Both the position numbers and the translations under genes were made by a program. Shown here in pieces: positions 1-6,823 of a DNA stretch of 11,945 nt. The notes beneath the pieces were generated by a model. That model was not told the DNA's origin, searched no databases, and saw nothing but the letters and a program-made list of their open reading frames with translations. Source of the DNA: Deltaproteobacteria bacterium (GTDB lineage: Bacteria; Desulfobacterota; Desulfobacteria; Desulfobacterales; JAFDHS01); the NCBI GenBank assembly GCA_019308655.1, contig JAFDHS010000034.1, positions 1-11,945 of the forward strand, in the 5' to 3' direction. The stretch's first letter is position 1; every line of letters starts with the position of its first letter.

Positions 1-170
1 CTGGCTTCCCGTTTTACCGACTTAAATGTTCCAAAACCAACAAGCGTAACCGTATCATTGCTTACAAGTGATTCAGTAATGGTTGAAAGAACACAATCGA
101 CTGCTGCCTGGGCCTCTTTTTTGGTAGTTAATACCTTGGCTACCTCGTTAATTAAATCTCCTTTGTTCAC
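1..170 (-). CDS. HU-family DNA-binding protein, N-terminal part (partial)
   Basis: The minus strand reads V(M)NKGDLINEVAKVL, later VTLVGFGTFK, and is cut at the window edge after about 56 residues. The N-terminal helical pair followed by the GFGTF turn is the hallmark of the HU/IHF family: small dimeric nucleoid proteins that bend DNA. The DNA-binding arm lies outside the window, so HU and IHF cannot be fully separated, but the N-terminus is HU-like. The start is GTG at 170, chosen because an AAGGAG-type ribosome binding site sits about 8 nt upstream (near 179-185) and the family begins at this point. Upstream lies a long non-coding region with an inverted repeat at 224-316 that could carry its control signals. 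The gene appears monocistronic on the visible side. Confidence 0.9.
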   Translation of the reverse strand, partial: MNKGDLINEVAKVLTTKKEAQAAVDCVLSTITESLVSNDTVTLVGFGTFKSVKREA

Positions 171-223
171 GCTGATTTCTCCTTTTATTTAAAATGGTTA
201 ATATATTAATACTTTTATTTTGA

Positions 224-316
224 CTTACATTCCGCATGTTAAAATTGTAAATTGTTGAATTTTCTTAAAATATTATTTTTTACCATAAAAAAATAAAACG
301 ACATGCGAAATGTAAG
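224..316. repeat. Long inverted repeat upstream of HU gene (16-bp arms)
   Basis: The left arm 224-239 (CTTACATTCCGCATGT) and right arm 301-316 (ACATGCGAAATGTAAG) are inverted copies with one mismatch, separated by about 61 nt of AT-rich sequence. The left arm starts about 54 bp upstream of the HU start codon, so the pair could be a two-site operator around the HU promoter, or the ends of a short repeat element. The flanking T-runs give no convincing target duplication. Confidence 0.6.
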
Positions 317-352
317 TTTTAACCTTGAAGTGATTATATTGATTGTTATGGG

Positions 353-377
353 CCAAAGAAGATAGCAAGATCTTTGG
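353..377. repeat. Small hairpin, 7-bp stem
   Basis: CCAAAGA (353-359) pairs perfectly with TCTTTGG (371-377) around an 11-nt loop. No T-run follows in either direction, so it is not an obvious terminator. It lies next to the larger 403-443 hairpin and may belong to the same repeat. Confidence 0.4.
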
Positions 378-402
378 ACAACCACTTGTTTTAAACGATT
401 TC

Positions 403-443
403 CGGGCATGTTCCCTGGCATTCAAAGCCAAAGGGCAGGCCCG
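403..443. repeat. Imperfect hairpin, 17-bp arms, 7-nt loop
   Basis: 403-419 and 427-443 are inverted copies with 12 Watson-Crick pairs, two G-T pairs and three mismatches around a 7-nt loop. The GC-rich arms stand out in AT-rich surroundings. The A-run after it on the plus strand reads as a T-run before the stem on the minus strand, so it is not a typical terminator in either direction. It may be a dispersed palindromic repeat or a structured RNA segment. Confidence 0.45.
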
Positions 444-587
444 AAAAAATAAAGGCTTCTGCAAAACTCTTATGGTGGTAATATTAATATGTTTAGAGAA
501 TGCTGGAGATGCCTGTTTTTTAAGGTCTAAGCAGGGTATTTACTTTTTTGCTTTCATTGTGTCAAGCAATTAATGATGTTTCTTGCC

Positions 588-656
588 TTAGAGCCTGTTT
601 AAAAACTATTTGAACCGCTCTCACGCTTTTGCAGCCGATTTTTAAATAGGCTCTTA
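588..656. mobile_element. MITE-like element with 15-bp inverted ends and TTA duplication
   Basis: The 63-bp body 591-653 begins GAGCCTGTTTAAAAA (591-605) and ends with its inverse TTTTTAAATAGGCTC (639-653), differing at one position. It is bounded by TTA at 588-590 and TTA at 654-656, as a 3-bp target duplication would be. Terminal repeats plus a TNA-type 3-bp duplication resemble non-autonomous derivatives of IS5-family elements (IS1031-like groups duplicate TNA). No transposase is present. It ends 9 bp from the stop of the neighbouring minus-strand gene, so it could also act as that gene's 3' hairpin, but there is no U-run after the stem. Confidence 0.5.
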
Positions 657-664
657 ACCTTTAA

Positions 665-1132
665 TTAAGGAAGAGAGAAAAGCTTATCCCCGCATACTTT
701 CCACTTCCCGTCTTCCTTTATAACGTTGATTGTTTCATCAACCTTATAAGTCTCACCGGTAAAAAGGGATCTCAACCAGGGCTTTCTGTCACCAACCAAG
801 CGAATTTCGGCTTGATCGTTATCCTGGCTGATGACAAAGATTCCTATGTTGTAGAGTTTGTTTTTTATGTAACTCAGGCCAAATCCTCTCTGACTCGCTT
901 CTTTGGCAGCGGTCTGGAGGTACTCGGTTACCACATCGACATCGTCGACTGTTTTCCTTTCCTCGCAGAGTCTTTCGGACATTGACGGATCTAACTGGAA
1001 ATATGCCTTTGAAAATTCGAGAACCGCTTTGGTCGGCGTCTCTCTGCTTTCGGCAAAATAAAGAGCTGATTGTATAAGGCATCCAAGGAATATTACCAGG
1101 GTTATCGTTATGAGATTGTTGTATTTCGCCAT
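665..1132 (-). CDS. Small membrane-anchored or exported protein, unknown function
   Basis: A 155-residue protein. Residues about 7-27 (ITITLVIFLGCLIQSALYF) form one hydrophobic segment after a lysine-containing N-terminus. This fits an uncleaved anchor or a signal peptide; a Cys lies in the segment, but no clear lipobox is seen. The remainder is hydrophilic and mixed alpha/beta, with a predicted helix (AVLEFSKAYFQLD) and strands ending in INVIKEDGKWKVCGD. The helix followed by strands ending in a WKV segment recalls NTF2-like periplasmic proteins of the DUF4878 sort, but this is only a resemblance. ATG at 1132 has an AAAGGATGG-type ribosome binding site about 10 nt upstream. The gene stands alone; a tandem 15-bp repeat lies just upstream and a MITE-like hairpin just downstream. 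Its role is unknown, probably in the periplasm facing out from the inner membrane. Confidence 0.75.
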   Translation of the reverse strand: MAKYNNLITITLVIFLGCLIQSALYFAESRETPTKAVLEFSKAYFQLDPSMSERLCEERKTVDDVDVVTEYLQTAAKEASQRGFGLSYIKNKLYNIGIFVISQDNDQAEIRLVGDRKPWLRSLFTGETYKVDETINVIKEDGKWKVCGDKLFSLP

Positions 1133-1160
1133 TTATTATCCATCCTTTCGAAAGTTTAGT

Positions 1161-1190
1161 CCTGTAAGTCTGCAACCTGTAAGTCTGCAA
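1161..1190. repeat. Perfect tandem duplication, 2 x 15 bp
   Basis: CCTGTAAGTCTGCAA occurs at 1161-1175 and again, identical, at 1176-1190. It begins 29 bp upstream of the start of the 155-aa gene, within the expected promoter/leader on the minus strand. It could be a slipped-strand duplication or a pair of direct-repeat binding sites. Confidence 0.8.
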
Positions 1191-1428
1191 ATTGATGGAT
1201 TCGTAAAAAATATTTTGATCGTTCCGTAAGTATTTTTAAAAGTTCATGGGTTTTTTCCCAAATATATACTTAAAGTCACGTAAAAAAATTTTTTACGAGG
1301 CCGTCAAAGTTGCGGTAATTTCAAATATCAGGCACTGCCGTTCTTAACATAGAATATATTTTGAGACAAGAGTTTTAAAATACGGGCTTCCCTTTGTCTC
1401 CTTGGTTCTCCGTAAAGTCGGAAAAGTT
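1191..1428. repeat. Non-coding region with REP-like nested inverted repeats
   Basis: No gene is seen between the 155-aa gene and dapB. The first 100 bp hold nested palindromes: TCGTAAAAAA (1201-1210) against TTTTTTACGA (1289-1298); TAAGTAT (1227-1233) against ATACTTA (1266-1272); TGGG-T6-CCCA (1247-1260); and the near-perfect palindrome CGTAAAAAA-A-TTTTTTACG (1279-1297). This layout, with TCGTAAAAA/TTTTTACGA outer arms, looks like a dispersed intergenic repeat (REP-like). The remaining 130 bp show nothing recognisable. Confidence 0.5.
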
Positions 1429-1454
1429 AAAAACGAGTTCAAGTTAATGACTCG
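1429..1454 (-). terminator. Possible weak terminator downstream of dapB
   Basis: On the minus strand CGAGT (1454-1450) pairs with ACTCG (1438-1434), plus a flanking G-T pair, and is followed by TTTTT then AACTTTT. It lies 25 nt past the dapB stop. The stem is short (5-6 bp), so this is a weak intrinsic terminator at best. Confidence 0.35.
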
Positions 1455-1478
1455 ATTTATCAGTTTTGCAAAGAGGTT

Positions 1479-2309
1479 CTAATCTCCTTTTAATACGTCA
1501 ATCATCGTGTAGACCCTTCCCTTTGTTCCCTGGGATATTTTTTTGTTCAGATAAGATATTGCATCAAGCGTGCCTTTTGCGTAGACATCCCTGCCGTTTA
1601 CATTGTGGGAAAATGTAAATTTAACGGTATTATCACTGGAACTTAAGGTATAGGTATGCCAACCATGTCCACTCAAATACTCTTCCGGGATACCCCATGT
1701 GTTCTTCTGAATTTCGGGATCACGTTCCTTTATAATGTCATTTTCTGAAAAGTTGACACCCATCTGATTAAAATACGTTACCATGGCTTTGGCGGTTCCG
1801 CTTGTGTCCGCCTTTCCTTTCTGATGGCTTTCCCTGACTTCAAGCGTGTATCCTTGAAAAAGGTCCGGAAAATTTTTTGCGGCATATTCCATCATGGCCT
1901 GGAAGCCGACAATCTGCTTGGCCATGTTAGGCGCTATGACAGCAGGAATGGAAGATGCAAGAACGGTATCCTCAAGAAGCGCTCTGTCACCTCCTGTCGT
2001 ACCCATTACAAAGGGAAGTTCATGTTTGCAGTAAAAGTCGGCATTACTGTTTACGGCCGTGGGATGAGTAAAGTCTACACTGATAAAGGGGCCTTCCTTG
2101 GCTTTTATTTCATTTATAGCCTGAGCCTGCATTGCAGGCGTAATAAGACGGATGGAAGCAGAATCGACAACCCATTCCTTCTCCTTGATTTCAGGCCCGG
2201 TAAGAGATTGTAAAACCAGTTCAAACCTGTCGTCAGCAAGGGCGTGTTCGGCTACAGTTGTCGCCACATTGCCGGGGATGCCGTTTACCATGATTTTTAT
2301 TCGGTTCAT
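1479..2309 (-). CDS. dapB: 4-hydroxy-tetrahydrodipicolinate reductase, plant-type
   Basis: A 276-residue NAD(P)H-dependent cytosolic reductase that converts 4-hydroxy-tetrahydrodipicolinate to tetrahydrodipicolinate, the step towards diaminopimelate (peptidoglycan) and lysine. An N-terminal Rossmann region (IKIMVNGIPGNV, 5-15) is followed by VDFTHPTAV (78-86) and MGTTGGDR (102-109). Next comes the active-site segment ESHQKGKADTSGTAK (160-174), the counterpart of the E. coli HHRHK...GT segment. SGHGWH (213-218) and the C-terminal RVYTMIDVL complete it. The wording of these motifs matches the plant/Fibrobacter-type family (TIGR02130, dapB_plant) better than the common bacterial DapB. The dinucleotide loop reads GIPGNVA, with Ala where the usual GxxGxxG ends in Gly. 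The start at 2309 has a GGAGG site at about 2315-2321. It is the last gene of the minus-strand cluster, 45 bp after the nucleotidyltransferase/kinase gene. Confidence 0.93.
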   Translation of the reverse strand: MNRIKIMVNGIPGNVATTVAEHALADDRFELVLQSLTGPEIKEKEWVVDSASIRLITPAMQAQAINEIKAKEGPFISVDFTHPTAVNSNADFYCKHELPFVMGTTGGDRALLEDTVLASSIPAVIAPNMAKQIVGFQAMMEYAAKNFPDLFQGYTLEVRESHQKGKADTSGTAKAMVTYFNQMGVNFSENDIIKERDPEIQKNTWGIPEEYLSGHGWHTYTLSSSDNTVKFTFSHNVNGRDVYAKGTLDAISYLNKKISQGTKGRVYTMIDVLKGD

Positions 2310-2343
2310 TTTTTACCTCCGGGAGATTTTAAAATATTGAAAC

Positions 2344-2359
2344 TGTAACATGAGTTACA
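2344..2359. repeat. Intercistronic hairpin over the stop codon of the upstream gene
   Basis: TGTAAC (2344-2349) pairs perfectly with GTTACA (2354-2359) around a 4-nt loop. On the minus strand it covers the stop codon of the MurU-AmgK-like gene (2355-2357) and precedes the dapB ribosome binding site by about 23 nt. There is no U-run, so it is more likely an RNA processing or stability hairpin than a terminator; it may also be chance. Confidence 0.35.
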
Positions 2360-4028
2360 ATTTTTTCATAATCGATTTTAATTTGGGAAATTGGCGATCA
2401 TCAAGCCCATTAAAATGATTTTTCAAGGTTTTCAGGGCATTGGGGATGTATTTTTCAAAATATCTCTTCCCTTTGATACGGGTCAAATAACCAAATGCAC
2501 CAAGTATTTGCAGATTTCTTGTTATGGAGCAATAATTATAGCATATGCAAAATTTTTTGGGGTCAATTTGAACACAAGTAGAAAGCTTTTCCATGGCGTA
2601 GTCAAGAAGCCGGTTCTGAACAGGGCGGGGAAGATCAACGTAGGGATCCAAAAGAAGGGATGCGAGATCGTATTGAATCGGTCCTATACGTCCACCCTGA
2701 AAATCAATAAAATAAAACCTGTCGTTTTTTACCATGATATTTCGGGATTGCAAGTCCCGATGCATAAATCCGTTTGTCGTAAATTCAAGTGCTTTGTCTG
2801 CAATTGATGAAAATTCATTTTCAAAATCTTCAAAAAATGAATCCATGCCGAGGTATCCTTTCAAAAATGCATCAACAAAGTAGCGACATTCCTTTGAAAG
2901 AATTAAATCTTTGTTGTAATAAGGGGTTTGATATGTCCAGGAGGGGTCAAACTGCCGGGCACCGGAAATAGAAAGATGAATAAGACTGTTTATAACCGAT
3001 TGGTAACAGAAGACAATATCTTCAAGACTTTCAGCCTTTAGAACAAATGACTGAAGATTTTCGTCGCCCAGGTCTTCCAGGAATACCTGGCCCGAGAACG
3101 TATCATAAATATGGATTTTCGGCACCGGTATGCCCTTGTTATGCAGATGGCGTCCAATCGCTACGAACGAGTCGGCTTCGGATGTCGCGCTTTGTATTTT
3201 TATGCCGTGGTCAACCATAACAAGTGATTGGTCATCTGATGTCAGCCGATACCACTTTCTGTCTGATCCATCCCCTTTAAGTTTTTTCCGGATAATTTTA
3301 TTACCTGAAAACCCCGGCCATGCCTGCCTGAAAGCGTCATATGCCATTTTTTCAAAAACAGTCTTGCGGTATGTTTGCGGTGTTCCGATATCTCTCCAAA
3401 AGTGGTTTTTTGAAATAAAGGATTTTACCTTCAGGCCTGTTAATATTAAATTTCGGTAAAGGTCAATGCTGCTGAAAAAAACACCGGCCGGTATAAAATC
3501 AACAATTTTCGGATCAAGGATCTGAATGCCGGTAAAGGCAAGAAGTTTTGATTCGGGTGTTTCCGCTTTGTTATGAAACCCTGTAATAAAACCGTCCCCG
3601 CTGACCGATACGTTGTTGAACTCCGGATAATCATGGAGCACCAGTGTAGCCGGATGATTATGACGTAAATGGAACTCGTAAACGGCTTTTATGTTTATAT
3701 CGGTAAAAATGTCGCTGTTAATAACAATAAACGGAGATCCGTCCCAGAAATTCTCCGTATTTTTAATGGCTCCTCCTGTGCCGAGGATTTCCGTTTCATG
3801 ACAGGTACGGACCGGAAGGGTGTATTCCTGATCGCCGATAAAAGATTCGATTTTTTGATGCAGATGATGGGTATTGATGATAATTTCTTGGCAGCCTGCA
3901 TTTTGAAGATCGTGAATGATGATATCCAGAACCGGACGGTTTGCAATAGTGAATAAAGGTTTGGGTCTGTTTTGGGTGAATGGTAAAAGACGTGTCCCAA
4001 AACCTGCCGCAAGTATCAATGCTTTCAT
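2355..4028 (-). CDS. Fused sugar-1-phosphate nucleotidyltransferase and sugar kinase (MurU-AmgK-like)
   Basis: A 557-residue two-domain protein. Residues 1-225 are a nucleotidyltransferase: LAAGFGTRLLPFT (6-18) with RPKPL (21-25) for NTP binding, HETEILGTGGA (77-87), the metal-binding NSD (104-106) and WRDIGTP (211-217). Residues about 245-557 are a phosphotransferase of the aminoglycoside/choline kinase fold: GDGSDRKWYR (252-261), the catalytic loop FMHRDLQSRN (421-430), and the metal loop IDFQGGRIGP with YDLASLL (441-459). In Pseudomonas two separate proteins with these domains, MurU and AmgK, turn MurNAc into MurNAc-1-P and then UDP-MurNAc, bypassing de novo synthesis and the fosfomycin target. 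Here kinase and uridylyltransferase would be joined in reverse order of the reactions. The domain calls are firm; the MurNAc substrate is inferred, helped by the NamZ-like gene in this window. Another sugar (for example GlcNAc or a heptose) is possible. It lies 25 bp after plsB, with no strong ribosome binding site, suggesting translational coupling or a weak start. Confidence 0.85.
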   Translation of the reverse strand: MKALILAAGFGTRLLPFTQNRPKPLFTIANRPVLDIIIHDLQNAGCQEIIINTHHLHQKIESFIGDQEYTLPVRTCHETEILGTGGAIKNTENFWDGSPFIVINSDIFTDINIKAVYEFHLRHNHPATLVLHDYPEFNNVSVSGDGFITGFHNKAETPESKLLAFTGIQILDPKIVDFIPAGVFFSSIDLYRNLILTGLKVKSFISKNHFWRDIGTPQTYRKTVFEKMAYDAFRQAWPGFSGNKIIRKKLKGDGSDRKWYRLTSDDQSLVMVDHGIKIQSATSEADSFVAIGRHLHNKGIPVPKIHIYDTFSGQVFLEDLGDENLQSFVLKAESLEDIVFCYQSVINSLIHLSISGARQFDPSWTYQTPYYNKDLILSKECRYFVDAFLKGYLGMDSFFEDFENEFSSIADKALEFTTNGFMHRDLQSRNIMVKNDRFYFIDFQGGRIGPIQYDLASLLLDPYVDLPRPVQNRLLDYAMEKLSTCVQIDPKKFCICYNYCSITRNLQILGAFGYLTRIKGKRYFEKYIPNALKTLKNHFNGLDDRQFPKLKSIMKKL

Positions 4029-4053
4029 ATTTGAGAAGATAAGACCTTTTTTA

Positions 4054-6690
4054 TTATTCCAGATGCAGCAGATATTTTTGTATTGTGTCGGCGTAGATCT
4101 GAATTTTCTCTTTGTCTTCCGAGCCCCTTATTCCGTTGGAAATGAAATATTTTACGGCATTGCTGTAATTGACTTTGGAGAGGGATTCTATCCTTTCGAT
4201 TTCGTTTCGTTTATACATACGATTACCCATGGATTGAATCTTTTTTATACGATTTTTAGGTTCAACATGGTTTTTAGGGTATATCATGAAAAAATTCAAT
4301 ACGACCCAATATGATTCAAAATAAGTTTTAAGAAAATTTGAAAAAAGTTTAATTTTTCTGTGACCTGCCGAGGTCAGGTTGTATGTATCCGGCAGTGTTT
4401 GATGAGGCATCAGTACGGCCTCATCAATAAATGCTTTGATGGTTTTTCGGACAAAGTATTCCGGTGCATGATCAACGTCGTGGGTAAATTCATTCTTAAA
4501 AAATTCCTGAAGAAAAGTATAACTGGAATGTAAACTGGAAGATGTAAACTGGAAAGCATCGCCATCAAGGATGGAAAGGGCTGTGAATGCTGCCGGTACA
4601 AAAAAAGCGATACAGTTGTTTTTGTAATATTCAAGGCCCTGACGTTTATTTTCATTGATCTTGAATAAAACATTGGAAGACGGATCTTTTTTCTTGTCGT
4701 CTGAAATTTTATCAATAAACTTTCTTTGAACAAAAGTGTCAAGAACCAGATCAAAAGCGTGTACATGATCGATAAGGATTGTATCCGCCAGCGGTGCTTT
4801 TTGCGAAACAACATGGTTCATATATGTTTCGATGTTGGATGTCAGTTGATTATGATAAAATTTTTGCTGTGAAAAGTTTAATATGGCGCTTGCAACAATG
4901 GCATAAGGTGTAATAACCGTGATATTGTCTATTGCGTTCATAAACTTGTGCCCCAAATCACGACATAAAGTGTTCCAATCTTTGGATGTCATATTCGAAG
5001 TTTCCAGGTTGTTTTTATGTAAATAGTCTTTTAGCGAAACAGGTTCATGAAACTTGATATATACTTTCCCATACCTTTTTTTCAGAAATTTTCCTGCTTT
5101 AATAACCTGGAGAAAGGTTTCAGTTTTTTTTTGCCCGCCTTCAACTTCATGAATGTATGAACTTTCTTCTATTACTCTGTCATATCCTATATAAATAGGT
5201 GCAAATATCATGTCGTCCATCTTTCCCCTTTTATAAGCATTGAGAAGGATGGAAAGCAACCCGAGCTTCGGCATCAGCAATTTGCCGGTCCGACTTCTGC
5301 CCCCTTCAATAAAAAATTCCAGGCTGAACCCTTCTTCAAGAATTTTCTGAATATATTCTGCAAAAACCTTTGCATAGAGGACGGCTCCCTTGAAGGTTCG
5401 CCGCAGGAAAAAAGCACCCGCACTTCTGAATATGGGGCCCAACGGCCAGAAAGAGAGATTCTTTCCCGCAGCAATATGGGGGCATTGCATATTGTTGATA
5501 CGAAAGATAGTTGATAATATCAGGTAATCCAAATGGCTCTTGTGGCACGGAACAAGGATTAATGGCCCTTTTTGAGACATTCTTTTTATTTTGTTAAGTT
5601 CGTCATGGTTGATAGAGATCTCTTCAAACAGGGTCCTTAAACCCCATGTCACTATTTTTTCTAAAATCGTGACCATGGTATGATTATAATTTGCTGCAAT
5701 CTCTTCAACATAGGCATCCGCTTTTTTATGTATCTGATGTATCGGGATATCTTTTTTTTTTGAATGCTTCTCCATAAATTCCCGAAGCCGATCATTTGTC
5801 AGGATGCTCTCTTTGAGTTCTTCCCTTGATGTCAGGACCGGTCCGGTAATGCTCTGACGATGACGTTTGGTTTGAACCAAAAGATAACGCCTGAGGGCAA
5901 GCGCCTGTTGATCAATGTTTAAGTACTTGTTTTCCGAAAAACTTATAAACTCTTTTATATTAACCGGTTCCGATATTTCCACAAAGATTTTTTTAGGATT
6001 TTTAAAAAGGGTGACCAATCGTCTTATTTTCCCCGGCTTTTCTTCAGTACCAAGGAGCAAATCCATTAATGTCGGAATGGAACGTTTAGGTTTTTTGCTG
6101 AAAAGCATAAGTTGAGGGATAATAAAAATAGGGCGATCAATGGAATGCTGAATTCTGACAAGATACCGGATCGGATCTGTTTTCGATTTTACAAATCTAC
6201 GGTAGAATCCTTTTTTGTCAACCAGGTAGAGTAAACCTGAACGTCCGTTAATTAATTCTTCACGTATATATCCACTTTCATAAGGGTCAGGAAGTGCCAG
6301 GTTGTGACGGAGATAATTCACATAAAATAGAAAAGTTTTTAAAATCCGGGATATCGGCTGCCACATGAATACCTTCTGGTCAAACCCTATTTCAGGATAC
6401 GGCAAGCCCAAAGTTCTGAACCGGGTGTGATAAAATAGATATTCAAAATAACTTTTATACTTTGTGGAATAGACGACAATTGCATCTTCGGGGAGTTTTT
6501 GAACTATGGATGTCTGATCCTCGCCAAGCGTTATTCCGGAGAAAAAAAGTTTTAATATGGATGATGATAAAAAACCGATATTACCCGGTAAAAAGCATAA
6601 ATAAAAGTCACGTGCTTTTTTAAGAGGAAAATTGGCATTTTCTTTTCTTTTTTTTAATCGCAAGTGTTGGGGGGGTTTTTTTTTTAGCAT
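4054..6690 (-). CDS. plsB: Glycerol-3-phosphate 1-O-acyltransferase (PlsB type)
   Basis: An 878-residue enzyme of the PlsB family, which acylates sn-glycerol-3-phosphate at position 1 from acyl-CoA or acyl-ACP at the inner membrane and starts phospholipid synthesis. All four acyltransferase blocks are visible: the HX4D motif in VPCHKSHLDY (380-389; H383, D388), GAFFLRRTFKG (425-435), FFIEGGRSRTGK (459-470) and the block IV segment FAPIYIGYDRVIEE (496-509). The long regions before and after match the family, in which E. coli PlsB is about 807 residues. The N-terminus is very basic (MLKKKPPQHLRLKKRKEN) and is encoded by A10 then C7 right after ATG. There is no convincing ribosome binding site, so the true start may be elsewhere, for example TTG at codon 10. 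It is the first gene of the plsB/murU-amgK/dapB cluster. Confidence 0.93.
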   Translation of the reverse strand: MLKKKPPQHLRLKKRKENANFPLKKARDFYLCFLPGNIGFLSSSILKLFFSGITLGEDQTSIVQKLPEDAIVVYSTKYKSYFEYLFYHTRFRTLGLPYPEIGFDQKVFMWQPISRILKTFLFYVNYLRHNLALPDPYESGYIREELINGRSGLLYLVDKKGFYRRFVKSKTDPIRYLVRIQHSIDRPIFIIPQLMLFSKKPKRSIPTLMDLLLGTEEKPGKIRRLVTLFKNPKKIFVEISEPVNIKEFISFSENKYLNIDQQALALRRYLLVQTKRHRQSITGPVLTSREELKESILTNDRLREFMEKHSKKKDIPIHQIHKKADAYVEEIAANYNHTMVTILEKIVTWGLRTLFEEISINHDELNKIKRMSQKGPLILVPCHKSHLDYLILSTIFRINNMQCPHIAAGKNLSFWPLGPIFRSAGAFFLRRTFKGAVLYAKVFAEYIQKILEEGFSLEFFIEGGRSRTGKLLMPKLGLLSILLNAYKRGKMDDMIFAPIYIGYDRVIEESSYIHEVEGGQKKTETFLQVIKAGKFLKKRYGKVYIKFHEPVSLKDYLHKNNLETSNMTSKDWNTLCRDLGHKFMNAIDNITVITPYAIVASAILNFSQQKFYHNQLTSNIETYMNHVVSQKAPLADTILIDHVHAFDLVLDTFVQRKFIDKISDDKKKDPSSNVLFKINENKRQGLEYYKNNCIAFFVPAAFTALSILDGDAFQFTSSSLHSSYTFLQEFFKNEFTHDVDHAPEYFVRKTIKAFIDEAVLMPHQTLPDTYNLTSAGHRKIKLFSNFLKTYFESYWVVLNFFMIYPKNHVEPKNRIKKIQSMGNRMYKRNEIERIESLSKVNYSNAVKYFISNGIRGSEDKEKIQIYADTIQKYLLHLE
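6669..6685 (-). repeat. A10C7 homopolymer tract at the plsB start
   Basis: Read on the minus strand, codons 2-8 of plsB contain ten A (6685-6676) followed directly by seven C (6675-6669). Such paired tracts are prone to slippage by polymerase. A change of one base would put plsB out of frame unless translation starts downstream. The tract could also be a place for sequencing error. Confidence 0.7.
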
Positions 6691-6794
6691 GGTAAAGTCT
6701 GTTTGAGTCTTTTTTTAGTAAATTATGTTCATGTTCCGACCTTTTAGATCAATATCTTATCTGATCCGAAGTCTTCAATTGATCGGACTTTATA

Positions 6795-6823
6795 CATATA
6801 GATTTGATAAGCTATAATATCAA
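6795..6823 (-). promoter_or_regulatory. Candidate sigma-70 promoter for plsB operon
   Basis: On the minus strand TTGATA (6823-6818) and TATATG (6800-6795) are spaced by 17 bp, about 105 bp upstream of the plsB start. The -35 matches consensus at 5 of 6 positions and the -10 at 4 of 6. The region is AT-rich, so chance matches are likely. Confidence 0.4.

Larger units (their letters stand above)
171..664. other. Non-coding region rich in inverted repeats
   Basis: About 490 bp lies between the HU gene and the small membrane protein gene, both on the minus strand. The open frames here (for example 343-573 plus, 239-464 minus) lack ribosome binding sites and have low-complexity or improbable translations, so I call none. 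The region contains at least four inverted repeats (224-316, 353-377, 403-443, 591-653), and the last looks like a miniature transposable element. The density of palindromes suggests repeat insertions rather than a decayed gene. The HU promoter must lie in the left part, but I cannot place its -35 and -10 with confidence. Confidence 0.7.

Noticed and set aside
343..573. Plus-strand open frame of 76 codons (and overlapping minus frames 239-464)
   Set aside because: No ribosome binding site, biased composition, and it lies over inverted repeats.
819..1190. Minus-strand 123-codon frame overlapping the 155-aa gene
   Set aside because: Begins in the tandem repeat and is out of frame with a better-supported gene with an RBS and an anchor helix.
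3669..4314. Plus-strand frames opposite the MurU-AmgK-like gene and plsB
   Set aside because: Antisense shadows of genes with intact catalytic motifs.
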